Of a stretch of DNA of 64,000 nt, positions 31,681 to 42,570 are shown piece after piece. Source of the stretch: Chlamydoabsidia padenii (lineage: Eukaryota; Mucoromycota; Mucoromycetes; Mucorales; Cunninghamellaceae); NCBI GenBank assembly GCA_025330725.1, contig JAIWND010000065.1, positions 1-64,000 of the forward strand, written 5' to 3'. The notes below the pieces were generated by a model that was not told the DNA's origin, made no database searches, and saw only the letters and a program-made list of their open reading frames with translations. The position numbers and the translations under genes were made by a program. The first letter of the stretch is position 1; each line of letters starts with the position of its first letter.

Positions 31681-34250
31681 GTGTTTTTTGTTGATCCAGA
31701 ACGTGACTCTTACCCTCTGTACTCATCGTGCCATTCATACATCAAGAAAAAGAAAACCCGACCTCTTTGCCTCAGTAATGGTCTTGATTTCCCAGTGGTG
31801 CCTCCCGAAGTCACAACTCTTACACGGTTAGAAGAACGTCTTGTGGCTGGACGACATGTCTTCCAGACGGTGTGGTCTGTTTATGGTCCTCTTGGTCAAT
31901 ATCGTTCCAAAGTTGGTATTGTCATTGTACCTTCCCGAGCTGAAACTGTTGCGCGTATGATCCCTCGACCTTTAGATGACATCAATACTTACCATATGAA
32001 ATTGGAGCGAAGAATGGCTTATCAACGGTCATGCATTGAAGGAAATGTCCGCCCAGCTCTTGTACTCGACGCTGCACAGGTTTTGGTATCTACAGAACTC
32101 TATAAGCAACATGGAATTGGGCTTTCGCCTTCCACAAACCACGAAGCGACAAATCTAGGTGGTCAAGAAAATTTGGTTTCTGATGATGACTTTGATTTGG
32201 GTGGCATCAATTTGGATGATCTCTTCAGCTTGATCGACGATGGCGAAGAAGATACAGGTGCGGATGTGGATGGTGATGGCGATGGTGGGGAAGATGATTC
32301 AGTGAATCCAAGCAATCAAGAAACTTTGGTATCAGGTGATAAAGGCCTACGACTGGCGCCAGCAGAAGGGGATGTGCCTTTTTCAGTCAGCACCGACATT
32401 GACAGCGAATTCCTGGCATTCCCAGTACTTTTTGGTGGGCAAAAAATGTAGGGGGTCAACTATATATCTTACGCTGATTTCTATAAATCAACCATATGCG
32501 CTTTGATCGTCGTGTGGCGGGAAGACATGATTGTCTTTTATTCATGGATCGTAAACGCCAACTCTTAACACTACAACATTCTCGGCAAATAATCGCACGA
32601 CAACAAACAATTGGATCTGATCCTTTGATTGCTGCAAACTTCTTGTCTAGTAACTATGTGGAACAGCTTACATCAAAAAATCAAGCATTCTAGGTGATCG
32701 AAGGGCTCCGGTCATCGTCTTAATATTGGAAGAAGGAAAAGGGGAAATTGATGGCGAAAATTCGGCAATTTGGTGTCCCTACTCTTTTTGTCACACTCTC
32801 TGCGGCAGAAACTAAATGGCCTGAACTGTTGGTCATACTCAAGAAAAATGTGGATAACCAGGTCATAACTGGAGAAGAAGCCGATGCACTACCATATAAC
32901 GACAAAGCTTCTCTCATACAACAAGATCCAGTAACATGCGCCCGTTACTTTGACAAGCAAACCTCTCTATTGCGTAAAACTTGGAAGGATACACAAAGGC
33001 CATTTAAAAATTATCCGATCAAGTATTGGTATTACAAAGTGGAATTCCAGCATCGTGGCTCTCCTCATCTTCATATGATGCTTTGGCTAGATGATCCACC
33101 TACTCTCCCTGGTCAAACACCTCCTGTTAATGATGATCCTGATTCTAGTGATGTTTTTACTCATACTTCTGATGGTGTTGGTACCTCTGACCAAGTCACT
33201 GGTAATAACTCTGCTGATGCTCGTGGTGATGACGAAAACCTTCAACAAGCTACTGGCGATGGTTTAACTCAACCTTCTGGTAATGATGTTGTTAAACTTG
33301 ATCTTTGCGCTTTTATCGACAGTATGATCAGCTGTAAAGGTTTTGGTGCCAGCTCTATTCCAAACGAAATATTAGAACGACAGATACACCAACACACAAG
33401 AACATGCAAACGAAAAGGAAGACCTGATATCAAATGCCACTTGGGAATACCGTTTTTTTCCTATGGACAAAACACGCGTGCTAGTGCCCTTTCGTGAAGG
33501 TCGCTAACCACCTGCTGATACGAAACAAATTTTGGTCATGATTCGGGAACGACTAGAGACAACAGACTTTACCTTGGACAACAATATGCTCTTCGACAAA
33601 TTTGTGGACTCTTTGGGAATAATTACTGATCAATACTTCAATGTAATACGATTTGGTCTGAAGAAAGTAAAAGTCTTCTTGGAACGGCTTGTCTGTGATA
33701 TACATGTCAACAACTACAACCCAATGATACTGGCAACCCATCGTGCTAATATGGATATACGATTCATTCTTGATGCCTATGCTTGCTGTACTTACGTCGT
33801 CGATTACATCAACAAGACTGATCGTGGACTTGGTGTATTCCTGAATGGCCTCTACAAAGAAAGTCTGACAACAATCAAGGTGTAAAAGACGTCATCAAGG
33901 CAATAGCGTCAGGATTCTACCACCGAAGTGAAGTCTCTGTGCAAGAAGCGGCTTACAACTTGTTGAAAATCCCAATGTCGAATTCCTCAACCAAAACAAT
34001 CTTTATTCCTACGACATTTCAACAAAAGGAATCGTATGGTCAAGTCCAAAAAATACCTTCTGCGACTCGACGATCACTCGACGGATTGTTTTTTGAAGAA
34101 TATGGTCGACCACTACATCAAGAGACCGCTTGATCTGGAAAACAATTGCTTGGCATGAAACTACTCGTGCCAAGGACCCTTCTGCTGAAAACGAACCTGA
34201 TGATGGCTCTGGACTTATTGACTCAACTGTTTTTGAAAAAGAATAAACGA
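31681..34250 (+). pseudogene. Helitron Rep (HUH) region, several frame breaks
   Basis: Blocks in order: PLCLSNGLDFPVVPPEVTTL and RLEERLVAGRHVFQTVW (N-terminal region); RRVAGRHDCLLFMDRKRQLL; then the HUH nickase core FQHRGSPHLHMMLWL (33049-33093, HLH being the metal-binding pair); MDIRFILDAYACCTYVVDYI (33748-33807) with the candidate catalytic tyrosines; and VQEAAYNLLKIPMSNSS, the usual segment between Rep and helicase. Stops or frame changes occur near 32450, 32693, 33497, 33885 and 34133. Asp/Gly-rich low-complexity inserts follow the HUH motif. In the intact family this protein nicks and rolls out one strand; here it cannot be made as one piece. Confidence 0.72.
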
Positions 34251-34454
34251 CCTGTGAAGGTGCTGCTCGTGCTTTAAACCCACCAATTCCTTTACAAGAT
34301 GGATCCAGATACATAAAGAAACGACGTACTCCCAAGGTGATCCAATACATCCGAGGCAACCCTAGTCAAGCTGTGGAAAACTATTGTCGTAAAATGATTA
34401 TGTTGTTTTTACCCTGGCGTGACGAGAATACCGAAAAACAAGCTTCAACATCTG

Positions 34455-34660
34455 TCGAACCCAGTTTTCCGTTGTCTCAACACAGGCTATAACGATTCAC
34501 AAATCCCAAGGGGTGACTTGTACCAAAGTGGCGGCCCATCTTGATCATATTGAAAAAAATCGTAAATCATTGTATATGGGGTGCTCTCGTTCAACAAGTC
34601 TGAATGGTTTATTCCTTATTGACCCGACTTTTAACTCTCCTCCACCACTTTAAGAATCCA
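34455..34660 (+). pseudogene. Helitron helicase C-terminal remnant
   Basis: Contains QAITIHKSQGVTCTKVA, the late SF1/Pif1-type helicase motif, followed by LYMGCSRSTSLNGLFLID, the conserved C-terminal end. Sequence just before it (FLPWRDENTEK, about 34408-34440) belongs to the start of the helicase region, so the Walker A and all middle motifs are missing: an internal deletion of most of the helicase. The element is therefore non-autonomous. Confidence 0.7.
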
Positions 34661-34739
34661 GTAACACTTGGAAGGAAATCCGGCGACTCCACGAACAAAC
34701 ACTTGGCTCAACCTTTGCAATAATCCGCCAACCAAAACA

Positions 34740-35848
34740 GCAATCACTGATGCGGATCATGCATCATAACGTACAAAGTATCATTAAACATAAGGACAAC
34801 ATAGTATCCGACCCAGCATACTTAAACGCTGATGTCCTTTTGTTTGGGGAGACTTGACTGCTTGACCATGGCAATTTGGATGGCCCAATCCCTGGATTCA
34901 CACTTGTATCCAATACTTGTCTTCCACAAGATGGTCGGAAAGCATCTGGTGCCTGCATCTTTGTAAGCAACATTACGAAACAATCAACATATGGAAATAC
35001 TTTATCTGGTCCGGATTTGTCGATCAGCGTGGCTGGTGCAATTTGCAACTCGATCATCTACGCTACTCCTAAATCAACCGCCGCTGATATCTTGTCCGTT
35101 TTGGTGGAAGTATTGATGGCTTGGAGCAACAAGGCAATTGTTCCCTCATTGTCATCGGTGGGGACTTCAATATTAACTTTACCAATGATCGCAATGCTTT
35201 GGTGGATGGTTGTTGTGTGTGGTAGATATAGATATAAAATGCTAATAAAATCAAATAAAAGACAAGTGAATACGATGGGATCCTTTTATACTTTATTGCC
35301 GTTGCTTATTCCGTGGACGTCAGCTTTGTTGTAATAAATCATGATAATCAAATAAGTACAGAAATAACTAGAAGTGTTATATATACAAAAGGACTAATAC
35401 ATGGGTTCTACAAATAGGAGAGATATTTATCTGGAATGTGAGAGAGTGTATTGAGCTAGGGAAGATTATGTTTTCTTTTTTTCTTCTTTGTTTTATTAAC
35501 TAGGGTTTGTATATAGTTGGGGTTCATTTGATGATACTTGAATAATATAGATGGCCAATCTATTTATCCGAATCATCAAAAATGTGAATCCATGCAAACA
35601 TGTCAAGCGGGACTCAAATTGAAAGACCGCTTTCTCTCTTTTATTCTACTACCCATTATTTCATGATACGACAATGGTCTTCGTTGGAAAAATCTCAAGC
35701 CTGTCTTCCCACCTGTTTCTCTACGACAAATGGGAATACCTCGATCGATCAAATCTTCGCCAATATCATGCCACGATCTCACAGACGTTATGTCTCTTTA
35801 TCTAGCTATCACGACATAGCTTATAATTTGAATGAATCATTTAATTAA
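34740..35848 (+). pseudogene. EEP (apurinic-like) endonuclease domain of the Helentron-like element
   Basis: RIMHHNVQSI (Asn of the EEP core, about 34752) and ADVLLFGET (Glu metal ligand, about 34825-34855) are followed by a stop, then LDGPIPGFTLVSNTCLPQ, GACIFVSNI and SISVAGAICNSIIYATP. Near 35175 the coding block breaks off into non-coding sequence (about 35225-35590). A later block at 35600-35848 (GNTSIDQIFANIMPR, SSYHDIAYNL) looks like the distal part of the same domain, implying a further insertion between them. An EEP domain after the helicase is the diagnostic feature of Helentrons, as I know the group. Confidence 0.6.
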
Positions 35849-35855
35849 TAAAAAC

Positions 35856-36230
35856 CATTGCTTATTACCTAGATAAAAGACTTGATAATAATGTGTAGGG
35901 GTGGGATCATGTAGTCTTTGGGTTGGTGTGCTTTTAAAAAACCGCCACAGCCAAAAAAAGCTTTGTGTTGTATGACGATAGAAATTCCCCGCGAATCTCA
36001 CTCCGTAAAGATTGGGCCTGCTTTGACGTGTTTTTTTTTATGACATAGTTTTGTATGGCTTCAGTGATAGGTATAGCTTTTGGTTATCTGGTAAAAGAAG
36101 ATTGAAGTAATGCTGAAGATAAATAAAAGAAAAAAAAACCCCCCTGATTTTTCAAATCCCGAAAACGAAAATGCCATGAATTTTCAAAAGGTCGGGATAT
36201 TTATGTACATGATAATGGACATAAATCTAC
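35856..36230. other. Spacer between Helentron-like and Tnp2-like remains
   Basis: AT-rich, no gene recognised. Probably contains undetected element ends. Confidence 0.3.
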
Positions 36231-38452
36231 CTAATGACGTTCTTTCTCGGTTACACTTTGACACCAGAAGAAAAAGTCTTTCTTTTCAGCATTGTTTGTT
36301 GGAATGTTGACCGATTTACTGATGTATTTCACATTAATCAATGTCATTGGGTCTTCGTTGATGTTGGTAAAGTACGATGATGTTATATCATCTTGTTTAG
36401 TGTTTCGAATTGCCATTAGTGCATATGTTTTGTAATTAAGATCTAAATATAGTACCGCTTGGCCGAAATATATGTGTTTTTTAGTCGAGCTAGTGCAAAA
36501 TCAAAATCAGTGTTAGTAACCAGCTATTATAGCAATGAATTAATCCCATGATTGACGACGAAGGGTCTGGTGCTATAAATATAAATTGCTTTTTGCCCCA
36601 TTTACAATTATTGTGGTGACAAGTATCACTGATCGTGATTTGCTCGACATCATAAAAGAACGAAGAATGGACCAAGAAGAAATCACGAAGAGAGATGGGC
36701 CAGGTTTGCATCGTCGGGGTATATAAAGCTTTTTGATTCCCACCAAGAGTTGTATATCCCTTCCTTTCATCGCCGTCTTCATCATCAGAATCATTTGAAT
36801 CATCCGTATCCCAGCAATCAGATCTATGTCGGAGTGTAAATGAATATATGATAATGCCGCCATATCTAACATTGCATTTACCCCTGAATCACTATTAGAT
36901 CTATTGATCTTTCCATACACCGTGTTGAATATCCTGCCAAAGGTCCAAGTCGACGGATTGCCTCGGTTACATGCTGCATGTAATGATGGTTAGGCGTAGA
37001 AAACTTGTGGTCGATGATCCTGCGATCCAACATTGATTGAAGTTGATAATTCCAGTGCCAGAGATCGTTGTCCATCTGATCCAAATCGGTGTTTGTAAGA
37101 GACTTTAGTTGCGATAGCTGTATAAACCTGACAAAAGTCATTAGAGCTTTAGCATCGCTTGTTTACATCGAAGGAACAATCAGGGCAGGAACCACGTAGC
37201 ATACCAAATCAATCCAGTCAACAGCACGAGTATTATATTTCGACCACGGGTACTGAAAAGAGCCATTAAAATTGGCGATATTTATGTTTTTTGTGATAAT
37301 TGAAGATCGGATTTGAATGTTTTGAGCCATTTGTTAGTTTTAGAGAAAGATCCTTGCTTAGCATTGACACCGTTGAAGTCCCCGTTTATAAACTTGAATA
37401 CTTGTTTATAACACCCTTCAGTTTGATGAAGCTTGTCCAAACCAAAGAAAAAGGACCCACTGAGGTTTGGTAGATTTGCAAGTTCTGTTCCGTATAGGTA
37501 GTACTGAAAAAAAAGGGGTCAGCAAAAAAAAAATCGGGATTTGAAAAATGCATGAATTTTGTAAAAACTTACTATATCGCCGTTGAGGAAGCTTTTTTTT
37601 TTTGGTGCGCAGGGCTTCGTTTGTATAGTAGTCGTCTAGGGAGTCTAGCATCTTTATTCGGTCGAAGTTAAGACACCAGACATATGCGACATGGCCTGTA
37701 ACATGGGTGACCATCATGACCAGCCAAGGGAGCGACAGCCGGCATGTCACCAGTAAATATCAACGTGTGTACTCTTTTGGTGCGTTGAATTCCATTATCA
37801 CAAATTACAGATATTCCTTCTCTTGCTAGTACACGAAGTTCTTGGTAAAGTGGTTCCATGTACGTCCAGAAGTTTTTCTTGTTTGGTGACACAGGACTGG
37901 GAAAGATTGTGTAGTTAATCATGTACGAGGATTTGTACCTGATTGCAGGTGAAAAGTTATAAGTGACCAAATGGATTAATTCCAAATATTGTGATGTTTT
38001 GGTGTATGATGTGAATCCCTCCATATATATTCCAATATAGATGTCACCAAAGTTGTACATCATTTCCATGTGGTCGTCATTGTCTTCATGTTGCATATAA
38101 AAATCATATTCAAAACCATCACTATAGCAACAGAGGGGTTCAGATCAGTATTGGTTCGGACGAATGTGCTTGTCATATGACACGGTATTACCATTCTTGT
38201 TGAAAATTGATATTTGAGGGAGATTGAGCGGTTGATTTCATTGCATCAAAAGTTGACGCAGTTTCTTGATTGCTAAGATATCATATATTGTTAGTACTTT
38301 CTTATAAATAAGTACAAGCTTGATAAAACTTACGGATCATCAGCATTGTTTATAGATCCAGGGCATATTCTCTTATGTACGAGCGCACTACGATAAGGCT
38401 CTTTGCATTCATTACAAACTTCAAAAATACGGCGAGTTCGCATGGCAGCCAT
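36231..38452 (-). pseudogene. Tnp2/Plavaka-like (CACTA superfamily) transposase, decayed
   Basis: Begins at the ATG at 38452 with a zinc-binding block (CNECKEPYRSALVHKRIC) in a first exon ending near 38334. Further downstream: GDIYIGIYMEGFTSYTKTSQ (38050), NYTIFPSPVSPNKKNFW, LVREGIS-like block, then FTGDMPAVAPLAGHDGHPCY and RPCRIC (37760-37680), the signature of Tnp2 transposases. A FNGSF...RAVDWIDLVCYVVPALI block follows (about 37280-37180), then HYMQHVTEAIRRLGPLAGYS and TRCMERSI (37000-36900), and a C-terminal part to 36231. The frame changes several times (37668, 37418, 36878, 36573), so it is not functional. CACTA ends were not located. Confidence 0.72.
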
Positions 38453-38662
38453 TACTGATGTTTTATGTTTAAATCTTACCCCTTTTTATAAGAAATTTAT
38501 CGTACCTTGGCGTTTAAATGCCAATGCAAATGGTTGGGTAGGTTTTATTTTAATTTCCAATTCAAGAGCTTTTTAATTGGACAGCTTTAAATTAATTCAC
38601 CGCCGATTTTTTATTGTATTTCTTCTCTCTTTTACTCTTTAAAACACATTCGATTATCAACT

Positions 38663-39311
38663 ATGGCAAACCAACAAGCTCTTCCAGGATATGTTTGATT
38701 GTATGAAGTCCAACTTCAATCGAATCAACAAGGAACTTGCGGAACTGAGGGACATAAAGTCAGCCCCTAGATCATGTACCTTGGAAGTCTCAATGCCTTT
38801 TACCCAACAAGATCGTCAACAATTTACAAAGCAGGTCACCATTCAGGCCTTGTACGATCACATCTTGGTCGACTCCCTTGTTGGCAGCAATGTGGCCCTT
38901 CTTGATCCGGCGGATGTGACGGGGCAGCTCACTCTCAAAGAAGAAAAGGCCCTCTCACTTTACTACTTTTTGGCGACTCTGGCGGGCAAGATTGTGATGC
39001 GACACTTTATTGGTATGGATAAGATCGTTAAAGATGATCGAGGACAACTGATCGACGATCTGCATCGACAGGCAAAAGAATTCGGGATTCACATCGATCG
39101 ACGTGAAGGCTCTTAGATGGCAAATGGCATGCTTCGCCGGCGTGTGGAGACGTTGGAGAATAGCGAAGCGAATATTCTCGACAAGCTCTTCCTCAACAAC
39201 TTCAGCAGCATCTATCATACGTCGACTTCTACTGACAACAACAACAAAATCAAGGCTATCAACGTTGGCTACTACAGATGCAGTCAACATCTAGCCAACC
39301 TTCGCCGGTAA
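38663..39311 (+). pseudogene. Element-associated coiled-coil ORF, broken
   Basis: Starts MANQQALPG at 38663 and runs out of frame within about 35 bases. The main block (38691-39116) reads MFDCMKSNFNRINKELAELR, then a globular part ending GIHIDRREGS and a TAG, after which MANGMLRRRVETLENSEANI continues to 39311 in the same direction. I do not recognise the protein. Its position, divergent from and 210 bases upstream of the Tnp2-like gene, suggests the accessory protein of the same CACTA-type element (compare TnpA/TnpD pairs in plants); that is inference only. Confidence 0.45.
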
Positions 39312-39479
39312 AATTAAAACTAGTTTAACAGAACTTGCATTTTTTTCTTTTGTAGAAATCAAGATCATCTGTTGTAATTGGCATGGACTGCAAACTCTTG
39401 ACAGGCATCGGGAACACTATCGAAAAGGTATCATTACTCATGGCTCTTTTTTTTTAGTTTTTTAGTTTTTACATGAAAT

Positions 39480-40000
39480 TGTAAAATATAAGGTTTTTGT
39501 AGAAAAATAAATAGATGTATGTAAAATAAAAAATAAAGACAAGTACGGTGAGAATCCTTCCTAGCCTTTATTTATCAAGAGTAAAAAGTAGATGAAGAAA
39601 AATATGTTAACGGGGGACGAGAACTATTTATACATGTATGTGATTTTATGAGACGAGTAGTAAGGACCATTTGCAGTCATTAATCGATCATGAAGTTACG
39701 ATGGAAAGTGTCTTTTGATGTGATGTATCATGGACAGAATCGTTCTGTCTTGTAATGATGTGATACGGTGCTTGTATTGAAACCCCGCATGACAGAACGT
39801 TCTTTTTCTTTTTTCTTTTTTTTTCTCTTTGTTAAATGACCGTTCCATTATTACTTTCATGATCATATCATACCATATGAATAGATCATGATGTTTCTCT
39901 TTTTATAATCATTTAACGTGTGAGTTTTTGTTCGTACGATCGGAGACAGACTGACTGTGTCGATCGTCGATCTCTTTTTTATTTTAAATCCCGCTCGGGG
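39480..40000 (-). repeat. Solo LTR remnant (inverted relative of the LTR at 61955-62529)
   Basis: Reverse complement of the solo LTR at 61955-62529 over nearly its whole length, with scattered differences. Matching landmarks include AAGACAAGTACGGTGAGAAT, TACATGTATAAATAGTTCTC on the opposite strand, GACAGAACG and GATCGTCGATCTC. It starts TGTAAAATATAAGG at 39480. The other end is obscured by a small inverted-repeat element at about 40001-40166, so the target duplication is not visible. Confidence 0.75.
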
Positions 40001-40166
40001 GACGAACTTATTTCATGCCGAATTTTTTTTTGTTTTAATGAAATTTGACACCCGCCATCAGTCACTTCCGACGGGATTCATTTACCGCTCAATTTTTTTT
40101 CAAATCCAGTTGGCGGCCTTACCGACTTTACCGAAAAAAATTTTCGGCATGAATTAAGTTCATCCT
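40001..40166. repeat. Small MITE-like inverted repeat
   Basis: GACGAACTTATTTCATGCCG at the left is matched by the complement of CGGCATGAATTAAGTTCATC at the right, about 25-28 bases of imperfect terminal inverted repeat bounding roughly 165 bases without an ORF. It sits at the end of the solo LTR. Family unknown. Confidence 0.6.
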
Positions 40167-40182
40167 TATCAAGAATAACTCC

Positions 40183-41335
40183 ATGGCCATGGCATCCGAC
40201 ATAAACAGAACGAATCATCAAGCTCACCCGCCGGCATATCCCTTTTATATAAGTTCTCTCAAACTCGCTAAGGTGGGTGAAGATATGATACTAACCAAGC
40301 GCAATATACCTTTGGAACACTTTAATGGAAATTGGGATGATATTGTGAAACGACAAGGTGCCAGAGCGGTGGACTGGATGTTGTACGTGGTGCCGGCCCT
40401 GATTCTTCCACATATGTATCATTCAAGACCAAAAAATACTCCTAAAGCTCATCCAAGCGATGCATATCTGTACTAGGTGGAAAGTGCGAAAATCCAACCT
40501 ACAATTTGTCCGAAAGTAAGTCTTTTTGATTATAAACATACAAACTCTAATTACTCTTTATTCTCAATAGTGCAACAACATCATTTCAAAAACTCTTATA
40601 CAATGAAGTTGCCGACAACCACATACAAATCAACTGCTGCACAATAACGATACGTTATCTTGGACACGTGGATTATATAATGGAGCGCCTTGGTCCGATG
40701 CCTGCCTACTCATGTCGCTCCTTGGAAAGAACTATCGGGCACATCAAAAACAAGCGGTTATCGCCATCATTACCTGGTGCAAGTCTTCGTAAGTAGTAAA
40801 ACAATATATAAAATAAAAAGTTTATCTCTATTTTACTAATGGTGTACCACTCATTTTTTGTTAGAACGACTGGTGGAAACTGAAAGTGCCCTGAATCATA
40901 TGCAGACTATATCAAACTTGACGAAAAATGCTGGCAAGATCCGCCCAACTGTCACTTTTTTAGGCAAACATGCAGTGCAGTCATCACCACTGATGTTTTG
41001 ACATCTTCTCTCCAATACTACTTCGACAAACACAACATTGAACACCAGACCAATGCCATCCAGACGACATACTTCCGATCTATGGAAATGAAAGGGCTAC
41101 ATTACCGAAGCCTGACTTACCGAAGTTCATCAACAAAAGAAGCCAGTGCTGGTCAAGCCACGGTCCTCGTCTCGAATGGCTCTAATCAATCACCAAAACT
41201 TCCAATATTATTGACGTTGTGGGAATACTCAATGATAGCTCCTGTGACGATATACGACCATTGGTAACTCCTGCGACATTTGTGTGGGCGATGGATCTGA
41301 TCACCAACGTTGAAACTATCAAGTCATTGTTTTAA
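40183..41335 (+). pseudogene. Second Tnp2/Plavaka-like fragment (C-terminal half)
   Basis: EHFNGNWDDIVKRQGARAVD and WMLYVVPALILPHM (about 40315-40415) align with FNGSFQYPWSKYNTRAVDWI and YVVPALIVPSM of the minus-strand Tnp2-like remains at 36231-38452, so this is the same family on the opposite strand. Later blocks, interrupted by apparent introns (about 40515-40570 and 40790-40865), include LQYYFDKHNIEHQTNAIQTT, YFRSMEMKGLHYRSLTYRSS and a tail to 41335. The N-terminal zinc and catalytic regions are absent. Confidence 0.55.
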
Positions 41336-42474
41336 ATCTCCGATTTTTTTTACTCTCTGTTTTTCTGTTGAGCAATTTTTTGTCTCTTCTTCTTCATCAT
41401 CCTTAAACATGATGATTAAGTCATTTTTTACTCCTTGTTGTTGGCAATAAGATAATATATCAGTAATCCTTTTATAACCATCCTTTTGTCTTTTGCACTT
41501 ACATAAAACTATAACTTTTTTATATATGTTGAATGGTACTGTCTTCTGTTTCTTCAAAATGCTATCCCTTCTGTGTTGCCTCTCCTCCAAAAGTCTTAAT
41601 ATCTAGGTGGTATAATCTGGTCACTGCTCTTGTCTAGTTTTGCTCATCTGAACTATGATGTGCAATGCTTTGACTTTGCTGAAAAGGTAAAATCAACAAC
41701 AACAGGGGTGGGGATGCCCATTACGTGCCCTTCTCTTACGCCCGATTTCTCTCTAAGAGTTGCGTGGAAGCTCATGGAACAATTGTCACTGCTACTATTA
41801 TCATGGTAATCAATCAAGTTAAATACACATCAAGTTATCACTGCTTACTTACTTCTGCTACCTTTTATCATACAGTATGCTGCCCAAAGGTAAAGGAAAA
41901 AAAAAGAACTGAAACGCAATCCTTTTACTCACACTTACTTTTCGTAGTATCCAATCTGCCCCTGTCTATTCCTGGAAGAAGTACACTGCCGCTGCTCTCT
42001 TCAAGGTAATCATCCGAATCAAGTCAACATGTCATTACTATCATCGCTAACTCTTGCTTTGTTCTTTTATATAGGATGCTGCCCAAAGATTAATATAGAA
42101 CAAGAAGAACAAGAAGAAGAACAACAACAATAAGTGTTTTAGAATAGTATAGATATAACCTCTTTTTTTAATACCATTATTATCGTCGTTATTATAATAA
42201 TAAATCTGTTTTAACCTATTTATAATGTTTATTTCGGAACGATACGTGTAAAAAAGTATGTGTAATATTAAGGAATATGGTTGGATGATGTTGTCATACA
42301 AAGTAAAAATGATTAGATAACGTTTGTCAGAATAATCATCAAAATGATTCCAAAATGATGAAAATGATTAAACACATCAAAAATAATCACTAGGAATCAC
42401 TGTGATTCAAACCTTATTTAAGCGGCGATACAATCATTTTGAATCATTTTAATCACTTTTTTTCCCGTAGTGCT
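41336..42474. other. Uncertain region with repeated exon-like ends and an ATGATT-rich repeat
   Basis: Two exon-like ends, TATGCTGCCCAAAG (about 41876) and GATGCTGCCCAAAG (about 42076), each follow an AG acceptor on the plus strand and may be parts of a lost gene. 42302-42474 is rich in ATGATT/AATCATTTT, partly self-complementary, and ends TTTTCCCGTAGTG against truncated LTR sequence; possibly one end of another small DNA element. Nothing firm. Confidence 0.3.
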
Positions 42475-42517
42475 GATTTTGACGTAGGTGTTTTATAAAC
42501 CAGATTCCGATCTTTCA
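42475..42517 (-). repeat. Truncated 3' LTR of element A
   Basis: GACGTAGGTGTTTTATAAAC and CAGATTCCGATCTTTCA match the end of the LTR at 47368-47662. The remainder is replaced by an ATGATT-rich repeat. Confidence 0.7.
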
Positions 42518-42570
42518 ATTACCCCCTTTCAGGCCTTTCCACGATTTTTGTTTCTTTCTCTTATTCTTCC

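Larger units (their letters stand above)
28830..35850 (+). mobile_element. Helentron-like (Helitron with EEP endonuclease) element, broken and interrupted
   Basis: Plus-strand remains in Helentron order. An N-terminal zinc-type region lies in short exons at about 28830-29400 (VCGCCGRLWFNES) and continues after an insertion at 31700 (SCHSYIKKKKTRPLCLSNGL). The Rep domain follows (31700-34240), then the last helicase motifs, and an exonuclease-endonuclease-phosphatase domain (34740 to about 35220, with a possible distal block at 35600-35848). The PIF/Harbinger-like element at 29442-31676 sits in what looks like an intron, because the flanks resume as GATATG|GTAAAA...GATCCAG|AACGTG. Element ends (a hairpin with CTRR, and insertion between A and T) were not identified. 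Confidence 0.75.

Noticed and set aside
41324..41590. 88-codon minus-strand Lys/Glu-rich ORF
   Set aside because: Low complexity at the tail of a Tnp2-like fragment, no recognisable family.
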